Source: Methylomonas sp. EFPC3 | GTDB lineage: Bacteria > Pseudomonadota > Gammaproteobacteria > Methylococcales > Methylomonadaceae | Assembly (NCBI RefSeq): GCF_029643245.1 | Contig: NZ_CP116398.1 | Location: 1,860,001-1,924,000, forward strand | DNA: 64,000 bases | Direction of reading: 5' to 3' | Part shown: one piece after another, positions 20,124 to 34,034 of the stretch | Position numbering within the stretch: position 1 is the first letter of the stretch | Layout of the letters: the number at the start of each line of letters is the position of its first letter | The notes under the pieces: generated by a model | Databases searched by the model: none | The model's input: the letters and a program-made list of their open reading frames with translations, nothing else | What the model was told of the DNA's origin: nothing | Program-made: the position numbers and the translations under genes

Positions 20124-20777
20124 GTGGCAATTTACGATACTGAAGAAGAACAACTGGAACAGTTGAAAAAATGGTGGGAGGCCAACCAAACATCGCTGAT
20201 CGCCGGCGTGGCCACGGCGCTGGTATTGGTCGCCGGCTGGAATATGTGGCAAAACCATCAGACCAGCCAGCGCAGTCAGGCGTCGCAAATGTACCAGCAG
20301 ATGCTGGAAAGCGCCGCCAAGGACAATAGCGAATCAACTGAAAAGCTGGCAGAACGCCTGCCGACCGAGTTTGCTTCCACTGCCTACGCCAATTACGCCC
20401 ACCTGCAACTGGCCAAAGTCAAAGTGCAGAAAGGCGATCTCGAAGGCGCTAAAGCCGTTCTGAAACAGGCAATCCAGACCGCGCACAGCGAACCGCTGAA
20501 ACACGTAGCCCGCCTGCGTTTGATCCAGCTGATGCTGGCCACCAGCCAATACGAGCAAGGACTGCAACTGATCGCCGAAGTCGACCCGGCCAAAGCCGAA
20601 GGCTTCTCGGCCAGCTACGACGAATTGCAGGGCGATCTGTACGTCGCATTGGACCGTATCGACGAAGCGCGTAGCGCTTACCAAAGTGCGATCAGAACCG
20701 GCCAAGCCACGCCGCTGACTCAATTCAAATTGGACGACGTCGCCGCGCCTGCGGTTGCGCCGACTGCCGCCAATTAA
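20124..20777 (+). CDS. yfgM: YfgM-like ancillary membrane protein
   Basis: YfgM in E. coli is an inner-membrane protein that contacts the SecYEG translocon and the periplasmic chaperone PpiD. The 217-residue product starts with GTG and a charged cytoplasmic tail (EEEQLEQLKKWWEANQTSL), has one membrane segment at about residues 24-40, and a periplasmic helical TPR-like domain. The hisS-yfgM-bamB-der order is the conserved one and supports the call. The protein ends in a short Ala/Val/Pro-rich tail. Confidence 0.92.
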   Translation: MAIYDTEEEQLEQLKKWWEANQTSLIAGVATALVLVAGWNMWQNHQTSQRSQASQMYQQMLESAAKDNSESTEKLAERLPTEFASTAYANYAHLQLAKVKVQKGDLEGAKAVLKQAIQTAHSEPLKHVARLRLIQLMLATSQYEQGLQLIAEVDPAKAEGFSASYDELQGDLYVALDRIDEARSAYQSAIRTGQATPLTQFKLDDVAAPAVAPTAAN

Positions 20778-20805
20778 CGCTGTTGAACACGGTTTCGTTT
20801 AGGCC

Positions 20806-22017
20806 ATGCAAATAAGGAAAGCCAGATACCTGACCCTCGCCACCCTGCTCGCCGGCCCGCTGGTATTGGGCGGATGCGCCGGCCTGGATGCCGGTCGGGA
20901 TTTCATCTCCGGGATAACGGACTATGTAATGGGCGACGACGATAACGCCGATCCGCCGGCCGCACTGCAGGAATACACCCCGGAACTGCAACTGGAAACG
21001 GTCTGGAAGGAATCGGTGGGTACCGGCGCCGACGAAAAGTATCTGAAGTTGATCCCTGCTGTGGCCGACGGTACGGTTTACGCCGCCGATTATAAAGGCC
21101 ATCTGCAGGCGCGCAACGCCGCCAGCGGCAATCTGGCCTGGGAAACCGATACCGAATACAGTTTCTCCGCCGGGCCCGGCTTGGGCGTGAATACTGTGGT
21201 GATGGGCACCAACACCGGCGAAGTCATCGGCTTCGACCGAGCCAGCGGCGAACAGCGCTGGAAAACCGACGTGCCCAGCGAAGTCCAGGCCACTCCGGTA
21301 GTCAGTCGCGGCACGGTGATTATCCGTACCACCGACGGTAAAATCATGGCTTTGCGCGAAAGCGACGGCGGATTGCTTTGGACTTCCGAACACAGCGTTC
21401 CCGCTTTGAGCATTCGCGGAGCCGGTACGCCGCTTATCATTGACGGCAACGTGATTGCCGGCGCCGCTAACGGCAAACTACAAGCCTTACAACTCACAGA
21501 CGGCAAAGCGGTTTGGGAAGCCACCATTGCGATTCCCAGCGGCCGCTCCGAAGTCGAACGATTGGTCGATCTCGACGCCGATCCGGCCGCCAGCCGCGGT
21601 GCAATCTATGTCGCCAGTTTTACCGGCGGCGCTTCCTCGGTTTCCGAAATCGACGGCGACGTGTTGTGGCGCAATGAAGCCGTGTCGTCCTATACCGGAC
21701 TCAGCCTGGATTACCGATACATTTATGTCAGCGATACCCAAGGCGACGTTTGGCAGCTAGACCAACGCAGCGGCGCTTCGTTGTGGAAACAAAAGGATCT
21801 GCATAACCGTCACCTTACCGCACCGGCGGCTTACCAAAGTTATGTCGTGGTCGGCGATTTCGAAGGCTACGTCCATTGGCTGTCGGTGACAGACGGCCGC
21901 CAATTGGCGCGAACCCAAGTCAGCAAAGCGGCGATTGAGGCCAAACCGGTAGTCGTGGACGACACTGTTTACATATATGCCAAAGACGGCACCCTCGCTG
22001 CGTTAAAGGCCCGATAA
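20806..22017 (+). CDS. bamB: Outer membrane assembly lipoprotein BamB
   Basis: BamB is the beta-propeller lipoprotein of the BAM complex that inserts outer-membrane proteins. The 403-residue product has a signal peptide ending in the lipobox LVLGGC (Cys24) and repeated PQQ-like blades such as [62 protein letters not shown] and [12 protein letters not shown]. It lies 4 bases upstream of der and 28 after yfgM. Confidence 0.95.
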   Translation: MQIRKARYLTLATLLAGPLVLGGCAGLDAGRDFISGITDYVMGDDDNADPPAALQEYTPELQLETVWKESVGTGADEKYLKLIPAVADGTVYAADYKGHLQARNAASGNLAWETDTEYSFSAGPGLGVNTVVMGTNTGEVIGFDRASGEQRWKTDVPSEVQATPVVSRGTVIIRTTDGKIMALRESDGGLLWTSEHSVPALSIRGAGTPLIIDGNVIAGAANGKLQALQLTDGKAVWEATIAIPSGRSEVERLVDLDADPAASRGAIYVASFTGGASSVSEIDGDVLWRNEAVSSYTGLSLDYRYIYVSDTQGDVWQLDQRSGASLWKQKDLHNRHLTAPAAYQSYVVVGDFEGYVHWLSVTDGRQLARTQVSKAAIEAKPVVVDDTVYIYAKDGTLAALKAR

Positions 22018-22021
22018 TTCG

Positions 22022-23413
22022 ATGTTACCCGTTATTGCTCTAGTAGGCCGACCCAACGTCGGCAAATCCACCCTGTTCAATTACCTGACCCGTAGCCGCG
22101 AGGCGCTGGTAGCCGATTATCCGGGCTTGACCCGGGACCGCCAATACGGCCGGGTCAAACGCGGCGAGCGCGATTGCCTGGTGGTCGACACCGGCGGTAT
22201 CACCGACGACCAGGAAGGTATCGACGCCTTCGCCAAGAAGCAGGTCGAAATTGCATTGCAGGAAGCCGACGTCGTGTTCTTCATGGTCGACGCCCGCGAC
22301 GGCATCAATGCCTCCGACGAAGCGATCGCCGATATGCTGCGCAAGCTCGGCAAACCGGTGGTATTGGTCGTCAACAAAATCGACGGTATCGACAGCAATA
22401 CGGTCACCCACGATTTTTACAGCCTGGCGCTCGGCGAACCGGTACCGATTGCCGCCAGCCACGGCCGCAACGTGCACGAATTGTTGGGCCGGATCGACGA
22501 GTTGTTGCCGCCCCAAGCTGACGAGATTCAGGAAGAAGATCCCGGCATCGCCATCGCCATCGTCGGCCGGCCCAACGTCGGCAAATCGACGCTGGTCAAC
22601 CGTTTACTCGGGGAAGAACGCGTCGTGGTGTTCGACGAAGCCGGCACCACTCGCGATAGCATTTACATCCCATTCGAACGCGACGGCAAGAAATTCACGC
22701 TGATCGACACCGCCGGCATGCGCCGCCGCTCCCGAGTGGCGTTGACCGTGGAAAAGTTCAGCATCATTAAATCACTGCAAGCGATCGAAAAAGCCCATGT
22801 CGTGATCTATTTGATCGACGCCCGCGAAGGCGTTACCGACCAGGATGCGCATATTCTGGGGTTGGTATTGGAAGCTGGCCGCGCATTGATTATCGGACTG
22901 AATAAATGGGATGGCCTTAACGCCGAGCACCGCGAGTTCGTCAAAAAGCAAATCGAAATGAAGCTGTCGTTTCTGGACTTTGCCGAAAAGCATCCGATTT
23001 CGGCCTTGCACGGCAGCGGCGTCGGCAAATTGTTCGATGTCGTGCACAGCCTGTACGACTCGGCGATGGTCGATATGTCGACGCCGTTATTGACCCGAAT
23101 CCTGACCGACGCGCTGGCGGCGCATCAACCGCCGCTGGTCGGCGGCCGTCGAATCAAATTGAAATACGCCCACCAGGGCGGGCGCAATCCACCGGTGGTA
23201 GTGATTCACGGCGTACAGACCGATGCCCTGCCCGGCGCCTACAAACGCTATTTGATGAACTATTTCCGCGACCAACTGCAATTGAAAGGAACGCCGGTGC
23301 GTTTGGTATTCAAATCGCCGGAAAATCCGTTTCAAGGCCGAAAAAACCCACTCAGCGACCGGCAGATCAAAAAACGTAAGCGTTTGATCGACTTCAGCAA
23401 GCGAAAGAAATAA
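22022..23413 (+). CDS. der: Ribosome biogenesis GTPase Der (EngA)
   Basis: Der is a 50S assembly factor with two GTPase domains in tandem. The 463-residue protein shows G1 GRPNVGKST at about residues 8-16 and again at about 181-189, G3 DTGG and DTAG, G4 NKID and NKWD, and the C-terminal KH-like domain with [13 protein letters not shown]. The basic tail ([14 protein letters not shown]) probably contacts rRNA. It closes the hisS-yfgM-bamB-der operon; tpx follows with its own ribosome binding site. Confidence 0.97.
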   Translation: MLPVIALVGRPNVGKSTLFNYLTRSREALVADYPGLTRDRQYGRVKRGERDCLVVDTGGITDDQEGIDAFAKKQVEIALQEADVVFFMVDARDGINASDEAIADMLRKLGKPVVLVVNKIDGIDSNTVTHDFYSLALGEPVPIAASHGRNVHELLGRIDELLPPQADEIQEEDPGIAIAIVGRPNVGKSTLVNRLLGEERVVVFDEAGTTRDSIYIPFERDGKKFTLIDTAGMRRRSRVALTVEKFSIIKSLQAIEKAHVVIYLIDAREGVTDQDAHILGLVLEAGRALIIGLNKWDGLNAEHREFVKKQIEMKLSFLDFAEKHPISALHGSGVGKLFDVVHSLYDSAMVDMSTPLLTRILTDALAAHQPPLVGGRRIKLKYAHQGGRNPPVVVIHGVQTDALPGAYKRYLMNYFRDQLQLKGTPVRLVFKSPENPFQGRKNPLSDRQIKKRKRLIDFSKRKK

Positions 23414-23440
23414 AAATAATAACCTCCACAGGAGCCCAGA

Positions 23441-23938
23441 ATGGCAACCATCACCTTCCAAGGCAAACCCATCAACACCGTCGGCGATTTACCCGCCGTC
23501 GGCAGTCCCGCCCCGGACTTTCTGCTTACCAACCGGAAAATGCAGGATGTCGGCTTGGCCGAATTTGCCGGCAAACGCAAGGTATTGAATATCGTACCGA
23601 GCCTGGACACGCCGACTTGCGCAGCATCTACCCGCAAGTTCAACGAAAAAGCGGCTCATTTACCGAATACCGTGGTGCTGGCCGTATCGGCAGACCTGCC
23701 GTTCGCTCAAGTCCGATTCTGCGAAATTGAAGGCATCAAACATGTGGTGCCGCTGTCCACGTTTCGCTCCAGTTTCGCCCACGACTACGGCGTCGAGTTG
23801 TTGGATAGCATTTTGGCCGGACTAACGGCACGCGCAATTGTCATTATCGACGAACATAACACGGTCATTTACACCCAGCTGGTCAACGAAATTGCCGACG
23901 AACCCGATTACGCCGCGGCGCTGGCAACCCTAAATTAG
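23441..23938 (+). CDS. tpx: Thiol peroxidase Tpx
   Basis: Tpx is a periplasmic or cytosolic 2-Cys peroxiredoxin that reduces lipid hydroperoxides with thioredoxin. The 165-residue protein has the peroxidatic Cys60 in SLDTPTCAASTRKF and the resolving Cys94 in VRFCEIEGIKHV, the Tpx-specific spacing. There is no signal peptide. A CAGGAG ribosome binding site precedes the ATG. It is 27 bases after der and may be co-transcribed. Confidence 0.96.
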   Translation: MATITFQGKPINTVGDLPAVGSPAPDFLLTNRKMQDVGLAEFAGKRKVLNIVPSLDTPTCAASTRKFNEKAAHLPNTVVLAVSADLPFAQVRFCEIEGIKHVVPLSTFRSSFAHDYGVELLDSILAGLTARAIVIIDEHNTVIYTQLVNEIADEPDYAAALATLN

Positions 23939-24240
23939 AAGCTTTAAAAAGCGGGCCATAGAAAATTTCAAAGAACTATCGCAATTCATTAAAATTCGGT
24001 AGCCTAAGCCCAATATTGTTAACTTAAGGTTTAGAACGGAACTTTATCTTACTCAGATTTATCTCAGGCCAAGATATCCGTGCGGTTTTGTTTCGGATAT
24101 TTGAAGACAGACTGCACCAATCGTTGCCATTCAGACTAAGGACGAAATAACTCAACGGGCTTATCGATTACTGTTTTTCCCTATGGAGCGCACTGCCAAA
24201 AAAGTAGTTGCGGCTCGAGGAACCCAAGGTAGTGCTAGCA
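23939..24240. other. AT-rich intergenic region
   Basis: About 300 bases without a convincing gene, more AT-rich than the flanking operons. It holds a small inverted repeat (ATATCCG at 24074-24080 with CGGATAT at 24094-24100) that might be an operator or a weak structure. I see no terminator with a T run after tpx and no clear sigma-70 promoter. Confidence 0.4.
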
Positions 24241-24549
24241 ATGAATAGCGAATTCTCGGCTCGGCGTCGAACAGTACGCCGCCAACAGGAACGACGAACC
24301 AATCCGTACCCATTCAATTCGGAAGAATGGATTGCCTTCATTCAGCAACAATATTTACTGTGGCCCAAGTACGAACGCCGTATGGGCGAACGCCGGGTTG
24401 CCGAAAGACGCGAGACCGACCGCCGAGCAGGATTGCGAAAGGAATCTGAAGACGTCATTTTCCAGCGTACCCGCTGGTTTTCCGCAGAAACCATCCTGAA
24501 CGACGATGAGAAACAAATGATCCAGGAATTGTTTGCGGAGGAAGAATAG
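24241..24549 (+). CDS. Arginine-rich small protein of unknown function
   Basis: The 102-residue product (ATG at 24241; a TTG 11 codons upstream is less likely) is strikingly rich in paired arginines, with RRRTVRRQQERRT near the start and a RRxxERR-like repeat in the middle (RRMGERRVAERRETDRRAG, about residues 46-64). Between them is an aromatic stretch (EEWIAFIQQQYLLWPKY) and the C terminus is acidic (DDEKQMIQELFAEEE). There is no signal peptide or membrane segment. RNA binding or a coiled contact surface is possible, but nothing is diagnostic. It converges on the nuclease gene with 2 bases between stops. Confidence 0.65.
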   Translation: MNSEFSARRRTVRRQQERRTNPYPFNSEEWIAFIQQQYLLWPKYERRMGERRVAERRETDRRAGLRKESEDVIFQRTRWFSAETILNDDEKQMIQELFAEEE

Positions 24550-24551
24550 TG

Positions 24552-25382
24552 CTACGGCTCGGCTCGAATGTCGGCGGGATGCCTGACAATCACGTAGAAG
24601 CGGTCTCTGGAACGCTTTACCCAGCCACGCACCTCGACGTTTTTTCCAATATAACTTTCCAAGGCTGTAAATAACGGCAAGGAACTTGGCTCGATGGAGA
24701 CCGAGACCTTATCGCTGAATAACAAATAACTATGCTTTACCGTTTGTTTGAGCGAAATTATCTTGCCGGTCACCCGTTTCCATCCTTGGTAATTTGACTG
24801 ATCCAACCGCTCAACGGGAGTTGGGCTATAGGCCGCATCGGACCATACACCAATATTGCCGCGTTCCGCTTCCTCCTGCGCGGCCAGCAATTCGTTAACA
24901 TATCTCAGGTTTGGCGGGTGAATATTGACAGTCGCTAATCCCCGCTTCACCAACTCGACGTTGATCAATTGTTTATTTTCGTTAAATACATAAGCCAGAG
25001 TACGTTGATATTTATCCTGTTTTTCCACATCGCCCTGCAGGAATACCTTTCGTTGTTCCAGCTTAAGCCGCAACCATTGTTTGGCCTGTTCACCTCCAGC
25101 TTCCGCGGATTTGATGCGGCCAGCGATTTCCGGCGTATTTATACCTAACAACCTAACTTTGCGGCCGTCATCTAATAGAATAGTATCGCCATCAAACACC
25201 TTCTCAACCCGGTAGTAGCTTATCCCCGGATCAATATGCATTACTTGGGCATCTTCATGATGCCGATCCGAGAAATGGCTACGGCCGTGAACGTCTGTCC
25301 AACGATAGACTTCGGCGCCAGCAATTACTGGCACCAGTAACGCGAGCACGGACCAACACCCAATTTTTATTGTTTTACGCAT
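24552..25382 (-). CDS. DUF4124 plus thermonuclease (SNase-like) exported protein
   Basis: From the ATG at 25382 the protein is 276 residues: a signal peptide (IGCWSVLALLVPVIAGAEVY), a short DUF4124-type segment (VYRWTDVHGRSHFSDR), then a staphylococcal nuclease-like domain with VFDGDTILLDDGRKVRLLGINTPE residues near 70-93 as the Ca2+-binding and substrate part (DGDT, R and E positions retained), and AYVFNENKQLINVELVKRG. A C-terminal stretch (KRVTGKIISLKQ to the end) looks like an extra OB-type domain. The product is probably a periplasmic or secreted DNA/RNA nuclease. It is divergent from the DUF1415 gene with start codons 3 bases apart. Confidence 0.8.
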   Translation of the reverse strand: MRKTIKIGCWSVLALLVPVIAGAEVYRWTDVHGRSHFSDRHHEDAQVMHIDPGISYYRVEKVFDGDTILLDDGRKVRLLGINTPEIAGRIKSAEAGGEQAKQWLRLKLEQRKVFLQGDVEKQDKYQRTLAYVFNENKQLINVELVKRGLATVNIHPPNLRYVNELLAAQEEAERGNIGVWSDAAYSPTPVERLDQSNYQGWKRVTGKIISLKQTVKHSYLLFSDKVSVSIEPSSLPLFTALESYIGKNVEVRGWVKRSRDRFYVIVRHPADIRAEP

Positions 25383-25385
25383 ACT

Positions 25386-25952
25386 ATGGATATGTCTACT
25401 AACCAACAGATAATCGCTGCGACTGAAGCGTGGATTAAATCATTCGTAATAGCCTACAACATTTGTCCCTTTGCAAATCGAGAGCAGCAGCGTAACAGCA
25501 TTCGTTATCGAGTAGAAAATGGCAATAACGTCGAATCTTGCCTGAACGCGGTTATACAAGAATGCATGCATCTCGATACTCACTCAGAGACAGAAACAAC
25601 CTTGCTAATTATCACCAGACAGCTCGACAACTTTTACGACTATCTAGACGTATTGGCAATTGCCGAGCAATTATTGATTGATCAAGGATACGAGGGAATT
25701 TATCAAATAGCCAGTTTTCACCCGCATTATCGGTTTGCCGATAGCGGCGAAAACGATCCCGATAACTATACGAATCGATCACCGTACCCAATGTTGCATC
25801 TAATTCGAGAAAGCAGCATCGAAAGCGCCTTAGCGTCATATCCTGATCCGGCAAGCATACCGGAACGGAATGTGAAGTTGACTAGACAATTAGGCCTAAA
25901 GAAACTGCAAAACATTCTTCGCGACTGCCTTGAATCAACTACTTCGGAATGA
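25386..25952 (+). CDS. DUF1415 family protein
   Basis: The 188-residue protein matches DUF1415 of gammaproteobacteria: WIKSFVIAYNICPFANRE at the N terminus with its conserved Cys-Pro-Phe, the middle IYQIASFHPHYRFAD and then NYTNRSPYPMLHLIRE. The function is not established. Two in-frame ATGs (25386 and 25392) compete as start, and no strong ribosome binding site is visible because the upstream region is the start of the divergent nuclease gene. It ends about 60 bases before the terminator of the rRNA operon on the other strand. Confidence 0.85.
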   Translation: MDMSTNQQIIAATEAWIKSFVIAYNICPFANREQQRNSIRYRVENGNNVESCLNAVIQECMHLDTHSETETTLLIITRQLDNFYDYLDVLAIAEQLLIDQGYEGIYQIASFHPHYRFADSGENDPDNYTNRSPYPMLHLIRESSIESALASYPDPASIPERNVKLTRQLGLKKLQNILRDCLESTTSE

Positions 25953-26009
25953 GCCGCAGAAAGTGCCAAGTGTTACAGTAGAATTGTGTGAGAAGAATAT
26001 GGGCAAAAA

Positions 26010-26032
26010 AAAGCCCGTCTGAGACGGGCTTT
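26010..26032 (-). terminator. Rho-independent terminator of the rRNA operon
   Basis: A perfect 10-base-pair stem (AAAGCCCGTC with GACGGGCTTT) with loop TGA, followed on the minus strand by a run of eight T counting the end of the stem. It lies 11 bases beyond the 5S gene. Read from the other strand it could also stop the DUF1415 transcript, though with a poorer T tract. Confidence 0.93.
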
Positions 26033-26043
26033 ATGTTTAAGAG

Positions 26044-26160
26044 CTTGGCGATGACCTACTTTCACATGGCAACCTGCCACACTATCATCGGCGCTAAGCG
26101 GTTTCACTTCCGAGTTCGGGATGGGATCGGGTGGTTCACGCTTGCTATGTTCACCAAGCA
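26044..26160 (-). rRNA. rrf: 5S ribosomal RNA
   Basis: About 117 bases on the minus strand begin TGCTTGGTGAACATAGC and contain the conserved CCCATCCCGAACTCGGAAG and the closing GTCATCGCCAAGC, which pairs with the 5' end. Ends are estimated from this helix. It is the last gene of the rrn operon, after a spacer of about 160 bases from 23S. Confidence 0.95.
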
Positions 26161-26322
26161 AACTGGTTAGGCTGTTGTTGCAGCCGTCATGCACAGGTTT
26201 CAAGCTTATTCGCTTGCCGGCTTTCGCCGTTAACCTGTTTTTCATGGAAATCTGTAGCGAGTTTGTCGTTCTCAGTTTGTTATCAGCAGTCAACTGCTAC
26301 CCAAACGCATTGGGTGTTATAT

Positions 26323-29214
<2,892 letters not shown>

Positions 29215-29438
29215 ATATAACCCGAATACGTCTGCTTTTACTTCGCTTCCGATTTTCATCTTCGGCTTCGTTAGGCTTACGATTTAAGTTATTTGTCAGC
29301 TGACATGTTCGCTGATGTTGCTTGAGAACGACTTGCTATTTACTTTCGGCGCTTATCTTTCGATAATCACTTCCGATAAACCGCAACTCGTTTCAGTTTT
29401 GATCGTTTCCGATCAAGACTTGGTTACAGATTTCCATA

Positions 29439-29450
29439 TTGTTAAAGAGC
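29439..29450 (-). promoter_or_regulatory. boxA antitermination element in the 16S-23S spacer
   Basis: GCTCTTTAACAA on the minus strand, matching the boxA core bound by NusB-NusE. It lies in the 341-base spacer between tRNA-Ala and 23S. Apart from this motif the spacer (29215-29555) shows only leader-type sequence that would pair in 23S precursor processing; I see no gene in it. Confidence 0.75.
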
Positions 29451-29555
29451 GTATTGATCTAAGGATCAATTCTATAAAGCCTGTATTCAAGCATTATAGA
29501 GCTGATCGCCTTCACGGATACGTTGGACGCGGGCACTTGGCTTGCCTCTGGCGAG

Positions 29556-29631
29556 TGGTGGAGCCAGGGAGGATCGAACTCCCGACCTCCTGCGTGCAAG
29601 GCAGGCGCTCTCCCAGCTGAGCTATGGCCCC
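29556..29631 (-). tRNA. tRNA-Ala (anticodon TGC)
   Basis: A 76-base cloverleaf on the minus strand: acceptor GGGGCCA with TGGCTCC, anticodon loop CTTGCAC, T loop GTTCGATCC, discriminator A, and an encoded CCA. It occupies the usual place after tRNA-Ile in the rRNA spacer and is released by RNase P and RNase E processing of the rrn transcript. Confidence 0.97.
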
Positions 29632-29739
29632 GAAAACAGTCAAAAGACTAAAGCCGAAATCGTCAAGATCAAAACAGCAATCCGACGAATGTCTTTTGCG
29701 TGTTCAGTTGCCTTGTTGCTTTCGTCTTGCTTTTCGCGT

Positions 29740-29816
<77 letters not shown>

Positions 29817-29877
29817 AGGTGCGTCTTTCAATCGAAATAATTTGTTGTGGATACGTGTAACGGGATTCTGTCTTTGT

Positions 29878-31413
<1,536 letters not shown>

Positions 31414-31563
31414 ATTTTGGTTTGTCGCTAAGAAAGATTAGCGACCAATCTTGACTCGATTACAGAACGTAATTTATAAGCTTAAATTGACGTGGTCTGT
31501 ACCGATAATTTCTAACAGAAATCGATCGCTACACATACCCACACAAATTATTTCGATTCAGTT

Positions 31564-31575
31564 TGTTAAAGAGCC
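31564..31575 (-). promoter_or_regulatory. boxA antitermination element in the rrn leader
   Basis: GGCTCTTTAACA on the minus strand, about 150 bases upstream of 16S and about 30 bases after the predicted transcription start. It is nearly the consensus boxA and duplicates the spacer element, as expected for antitermination over the whole operon. Confidence 0.8.
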
Positions 31576-31603
31576 AGAGCGTTTCACCCTGTTGAGCCGA
31601 CAT

Positions 31604-31631
31604 ATTCTACAGCAATCAGAAGTCATGTCAA
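31604..31631 (-). promoter_or_regulatory. Strong sigma-70 promoter of the rRNA operon
   Basis: On the minus strand a perfect -35 TTGACA and a -10 TAGAAT are separated by 16 bases. An A-rich tract (GAAAAAAG) sits just upstream of the -35 and could act as an UP element. The predicted start is near 31597. Upstream of this, 31632-31847 holds no gene; 31660-31780 is a C/A-rich low-complexity stretch on the plus strand, and a stem at 31820-31851 spans the fcl stop. Confidence 0.85.
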
Positions 31632-31847
31632 CCACTTTTTTCAGCGACTTTCGATTCAAACCTCCAAATCAAAAGCCACCAACTTACCAACCCCAAAACA
31701 ACAGAGCCAGCAAGCCCACCACCAACCCAGGATTTAACCTTCAAATCCCCAAGCCGTCAGCAGTGAAGAGCCGCTCATTCTAGCCATAACCCACCACTCT
31801 GTCAACACTTAACTTAATTTTAGCCGTTAAGGTGCGGCGAGAGACGG

Positions 31848-32819
31848 CTAATGACTCTTAAAGTGCCCCTGATGAGCCAAAAACCATTTATAGGTAGCGC
31901 TTAGACCTTCTTCCAAACCAATCTTGGGCTCCCACCCCAAAGACTTCAGTTTGGATACATCCATCAACTTACGCGGCGTACCGTCAGGCTTACTTGTGTT
32001 CCAACTAATTTCGCCCTGAAAACCGACGACTCGACCGATAGTCTCTGCCAGTTCTCGAATAGTCACATCCGTACCAGTGCCAACATTCAAATGCGACAAC
32101 ATAGGCTCGGTGCAAGACTTGTATTCCGCCTCGGATAAGCCCATGACGTGTATACAAGCCGCCGCCATATCATCGACATGTAAAAACTCGCGCATAGCCT
32201 TGCCAGTTCCCCACACCTCGACCGTCTGAGCATTGTTTATTTTTGCGTCGTGAAATTTCCTGACCAAGGCCGGAATAACGTGGCTGTTCTCCAAATGAAA
32301 ATTATCATTCTCACCGTATAGGTTGGTCGGCATGACCGAACGGTAATCAACACCATATTGGCGATTGTACGATTCGCACAATTTGATCCCAGCGATTTTG
32401 GCAATGGCGTAAGGTTCGTTGGTCGACTCCAGCACTCCGGTTAGCAACGCCTCCTCCCGCATAGGCTGCTCCGCAAACTTCGGATATATGCAAGAACTGC
32501 CTAAAAACAAAAGTTTACGACAATTCGCCAACCAAGCGGCATGGACGACATTAGCCTCAATCATCAAATTCTGGTATATAAATTCAGCCGGATACTCATT
32601 GTTGGCATGAATACCGCCAACCTTGGCGGCAGCTAATACCACCCAATCGGGTTTCTCGGACGCCAAAAACTCGCGAACAGCGGCTTGATCAGTCAAATCC
32701 AATTCCGCATGGGTTCGAACCACAATATTCTGATAGCCGGCATCCGATAACTGGCGATATATGGCCGATCCAACCATACCGCGATGACCTGCCAGATAAA
32801 TTTTCGAATTTTTATCCAT
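31848..32819 (-). CDS. fcl: GDP-L-fucose synthase
   Basis: Fcl (WcaG) epimerises and reduces GDP-4-keto-6-deoxymannose to GDP-L-fucose with NADPH. The 323-residue protein is an extended SDR enzyme: [10 protein letters not shown] binds the nucleotide near residues 12-21, [16 protein letters not shown] contains the catalytic Ser/Cys region, and the YxxxK pair is in [10 protein letters not shown]. It is 7 bases after gmd, so both steps from GDP-mannose are encoded together. With the exosortase upstream this suggests a fucose-containing exopolysaccharide. A hairpin over the stop codon (TTAGCCGT with ACGGCTAA) may end the transcript. Confidence 0.95.
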   Translation of the reverse strand: MDKNSKIYLAGHRGMVGSAIYRQLSDAGYQNIVVRTHAELDLTDQAAVREFLASEKPDWVVLAAAKVGGIHANNEYPAEFIYQNLMIEANVVHAAWLANCRKLLFLGSSCIYPKFAEQPMREEALLTGVLESTNEPYAIAKIAGIKLCESYNRQYGVDYRSVMPTNLYGENDNFHLENSHVIPALVRKFHDAKINNAQTVEVWGTGKAMREFLHVDDMAAACIHVMGLSEAEYKSCTEPMLSHLNVGTGTDVTIRELAETIGRVVGFQGEISWNTSKPDGTPRKLMDVSKLKSLGWEPKIGLEEGLSATYKWFLAHQGHFKSH

Positions 32820-32826
32820 TACAAAC

Positions 32827-33948
32827 CTACTCCCTACTTACGGCTACACTATACCCTTGCTTTTTGAGTAAGGCATGCTTCTGCGCCTGCTCCAGATCAT
32901 ACGCCACCATTTCCGCGACCATTTCTTGCAGCGTAATTTGCGGCACCCAGCCCAACTTGTTTTTGGCGTTAGCTGGATCGCCCAACAAGGTTTCAACTTC
33001 TGCCGGTCTGAAATAACGGGGATCAATCGCCACGATGTTTTGGCCGACCGTCATTGCCGGGGCTTTGTCGCCGGCAATAGTCTCGACAAACCCTTTTTCG
33101 CTAACGCCTTTACCCTCCCAGCGAATGGTTACCCCTAATTCTTTAGCTGACATTTCGATGAATTGTCGCACCGAATATTGCACACCGGTAGCGATTACAA
33201 AATCTTCCGGCTGTTCCTGCTGCAGCATCATCCACTGCATCCGCACATAGTCCTTAGCATGCCCCCAGTCACGCATAGAGTCCATATTGCCCATGTACAA
33301 GCATTGATCCAAACCAATGGCTATATTGCTAAGCCCTCGGGTAATTTTCCGAGTTACAAACGTTTCGCCACGACGTGGCGACTCATGATTGAACAGAATA
33401 CCGTTGCAAGCATACATACCATAGGCTTCGCGGTAATTGACAGTAATCCAGTAAGCATACAGCTTAGCCACCGCATAGGGCGAACGAGGATAAAACGGCG
33501 TCGTTTCTCTCTGCGGGATTTCTTGGACCAAGCCATATAACTCGGAAGTCGATGCCTGGTAAAACCGAGTAGTTTTCTCCAATCCTAAAAACCGAATCGC
33601 TTCCAACAACCTCAGGGTACCTATTGCATCGACGTCGGCCGTATATTCGGGAGACTCAAACGATACAGCAACATGGCTCATCGCCCCCAAGTTGTAGACT
33701 TCGTCGGGACGGATCTCACTGAGAATCCGCGTCAAATTCGAAGTATCGGTTAAGTCGCCATAATGCAAAAAAAACTTCGGATCTTTGATATGCGGATCTT
33801 GGTAAATATGATCGACGCGCTCAGTGTTAAAAAGCGAAGAACGTCGCTTGATACCGTGCACCTCATAGCCCTTTTCCAATAAAAACTCAGCCAGATACGA
33901 CCCGTCCTGGCCGGTAATTCCGGTAATCAACGCTTTTTTAGTACTCAC
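32827..33948 (-). CDS. gmd: GDP-mannose 4,6-dehydratase
   Basis: Gmd turns GDP-D-mannose into GDP-4-keto-6-deoxy-D-mannose with bound NADP. The 373-residue protein has the SDR nucleotide site [20 protein letters not shown] (about residues 9-28), the catalytic Thr/Glu in STSELYG, and the Tyr-Lys pair in [29 protein letters not shown] and [11 protein letters not shown] are family signatures. It is followed by fcl after 7 bases and preceded by the exosortase gene after 86 bases. Together they supply GDP-fucose; no glycosyltransferase is in the window. Confidence 0.96.
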   Translation of the reverse strand: MSTKKALITGITGQDGSYLAEFLLEKGYEVHGIKRRSSLFNTERVDHIYQDPHIKDPKFFLHYGDLTDTSNLTRILSEIRPDEVYNLGAMSHVAVSFESPEYTADVDAIGTLRLLEAIRFLGLEKTTRFYQASTSELYGLVQEIPQRETTPFYPRSPYAVAKLYAYWITVNYREAYGMYACNGILFNHESPRRGETFVTRKITRGLSNIAIGLDQCLYMGNMDSMRDWGHAKDYVRMQWMMLQQEQPEDFVIATGVQYSVRQFIEMSAKELGVTIRWEGKGVSEKGFVETIAGDKAPAMTVGQNIVAIDPRYFRPAEVETLLGDPANAKNKLGWVPQITLQEMVAEMVAYDLEQAQKHALLKKQGYSVAVSRE

Positions 33949-34034
33949 TTAAAGCTCCTTTTCTGTAGGACAACATTCGAAAAATCCAATTTAGATTCAG
34001 CCACTTTAAAACCGACGCGGCTGTTCTTGCTGAA

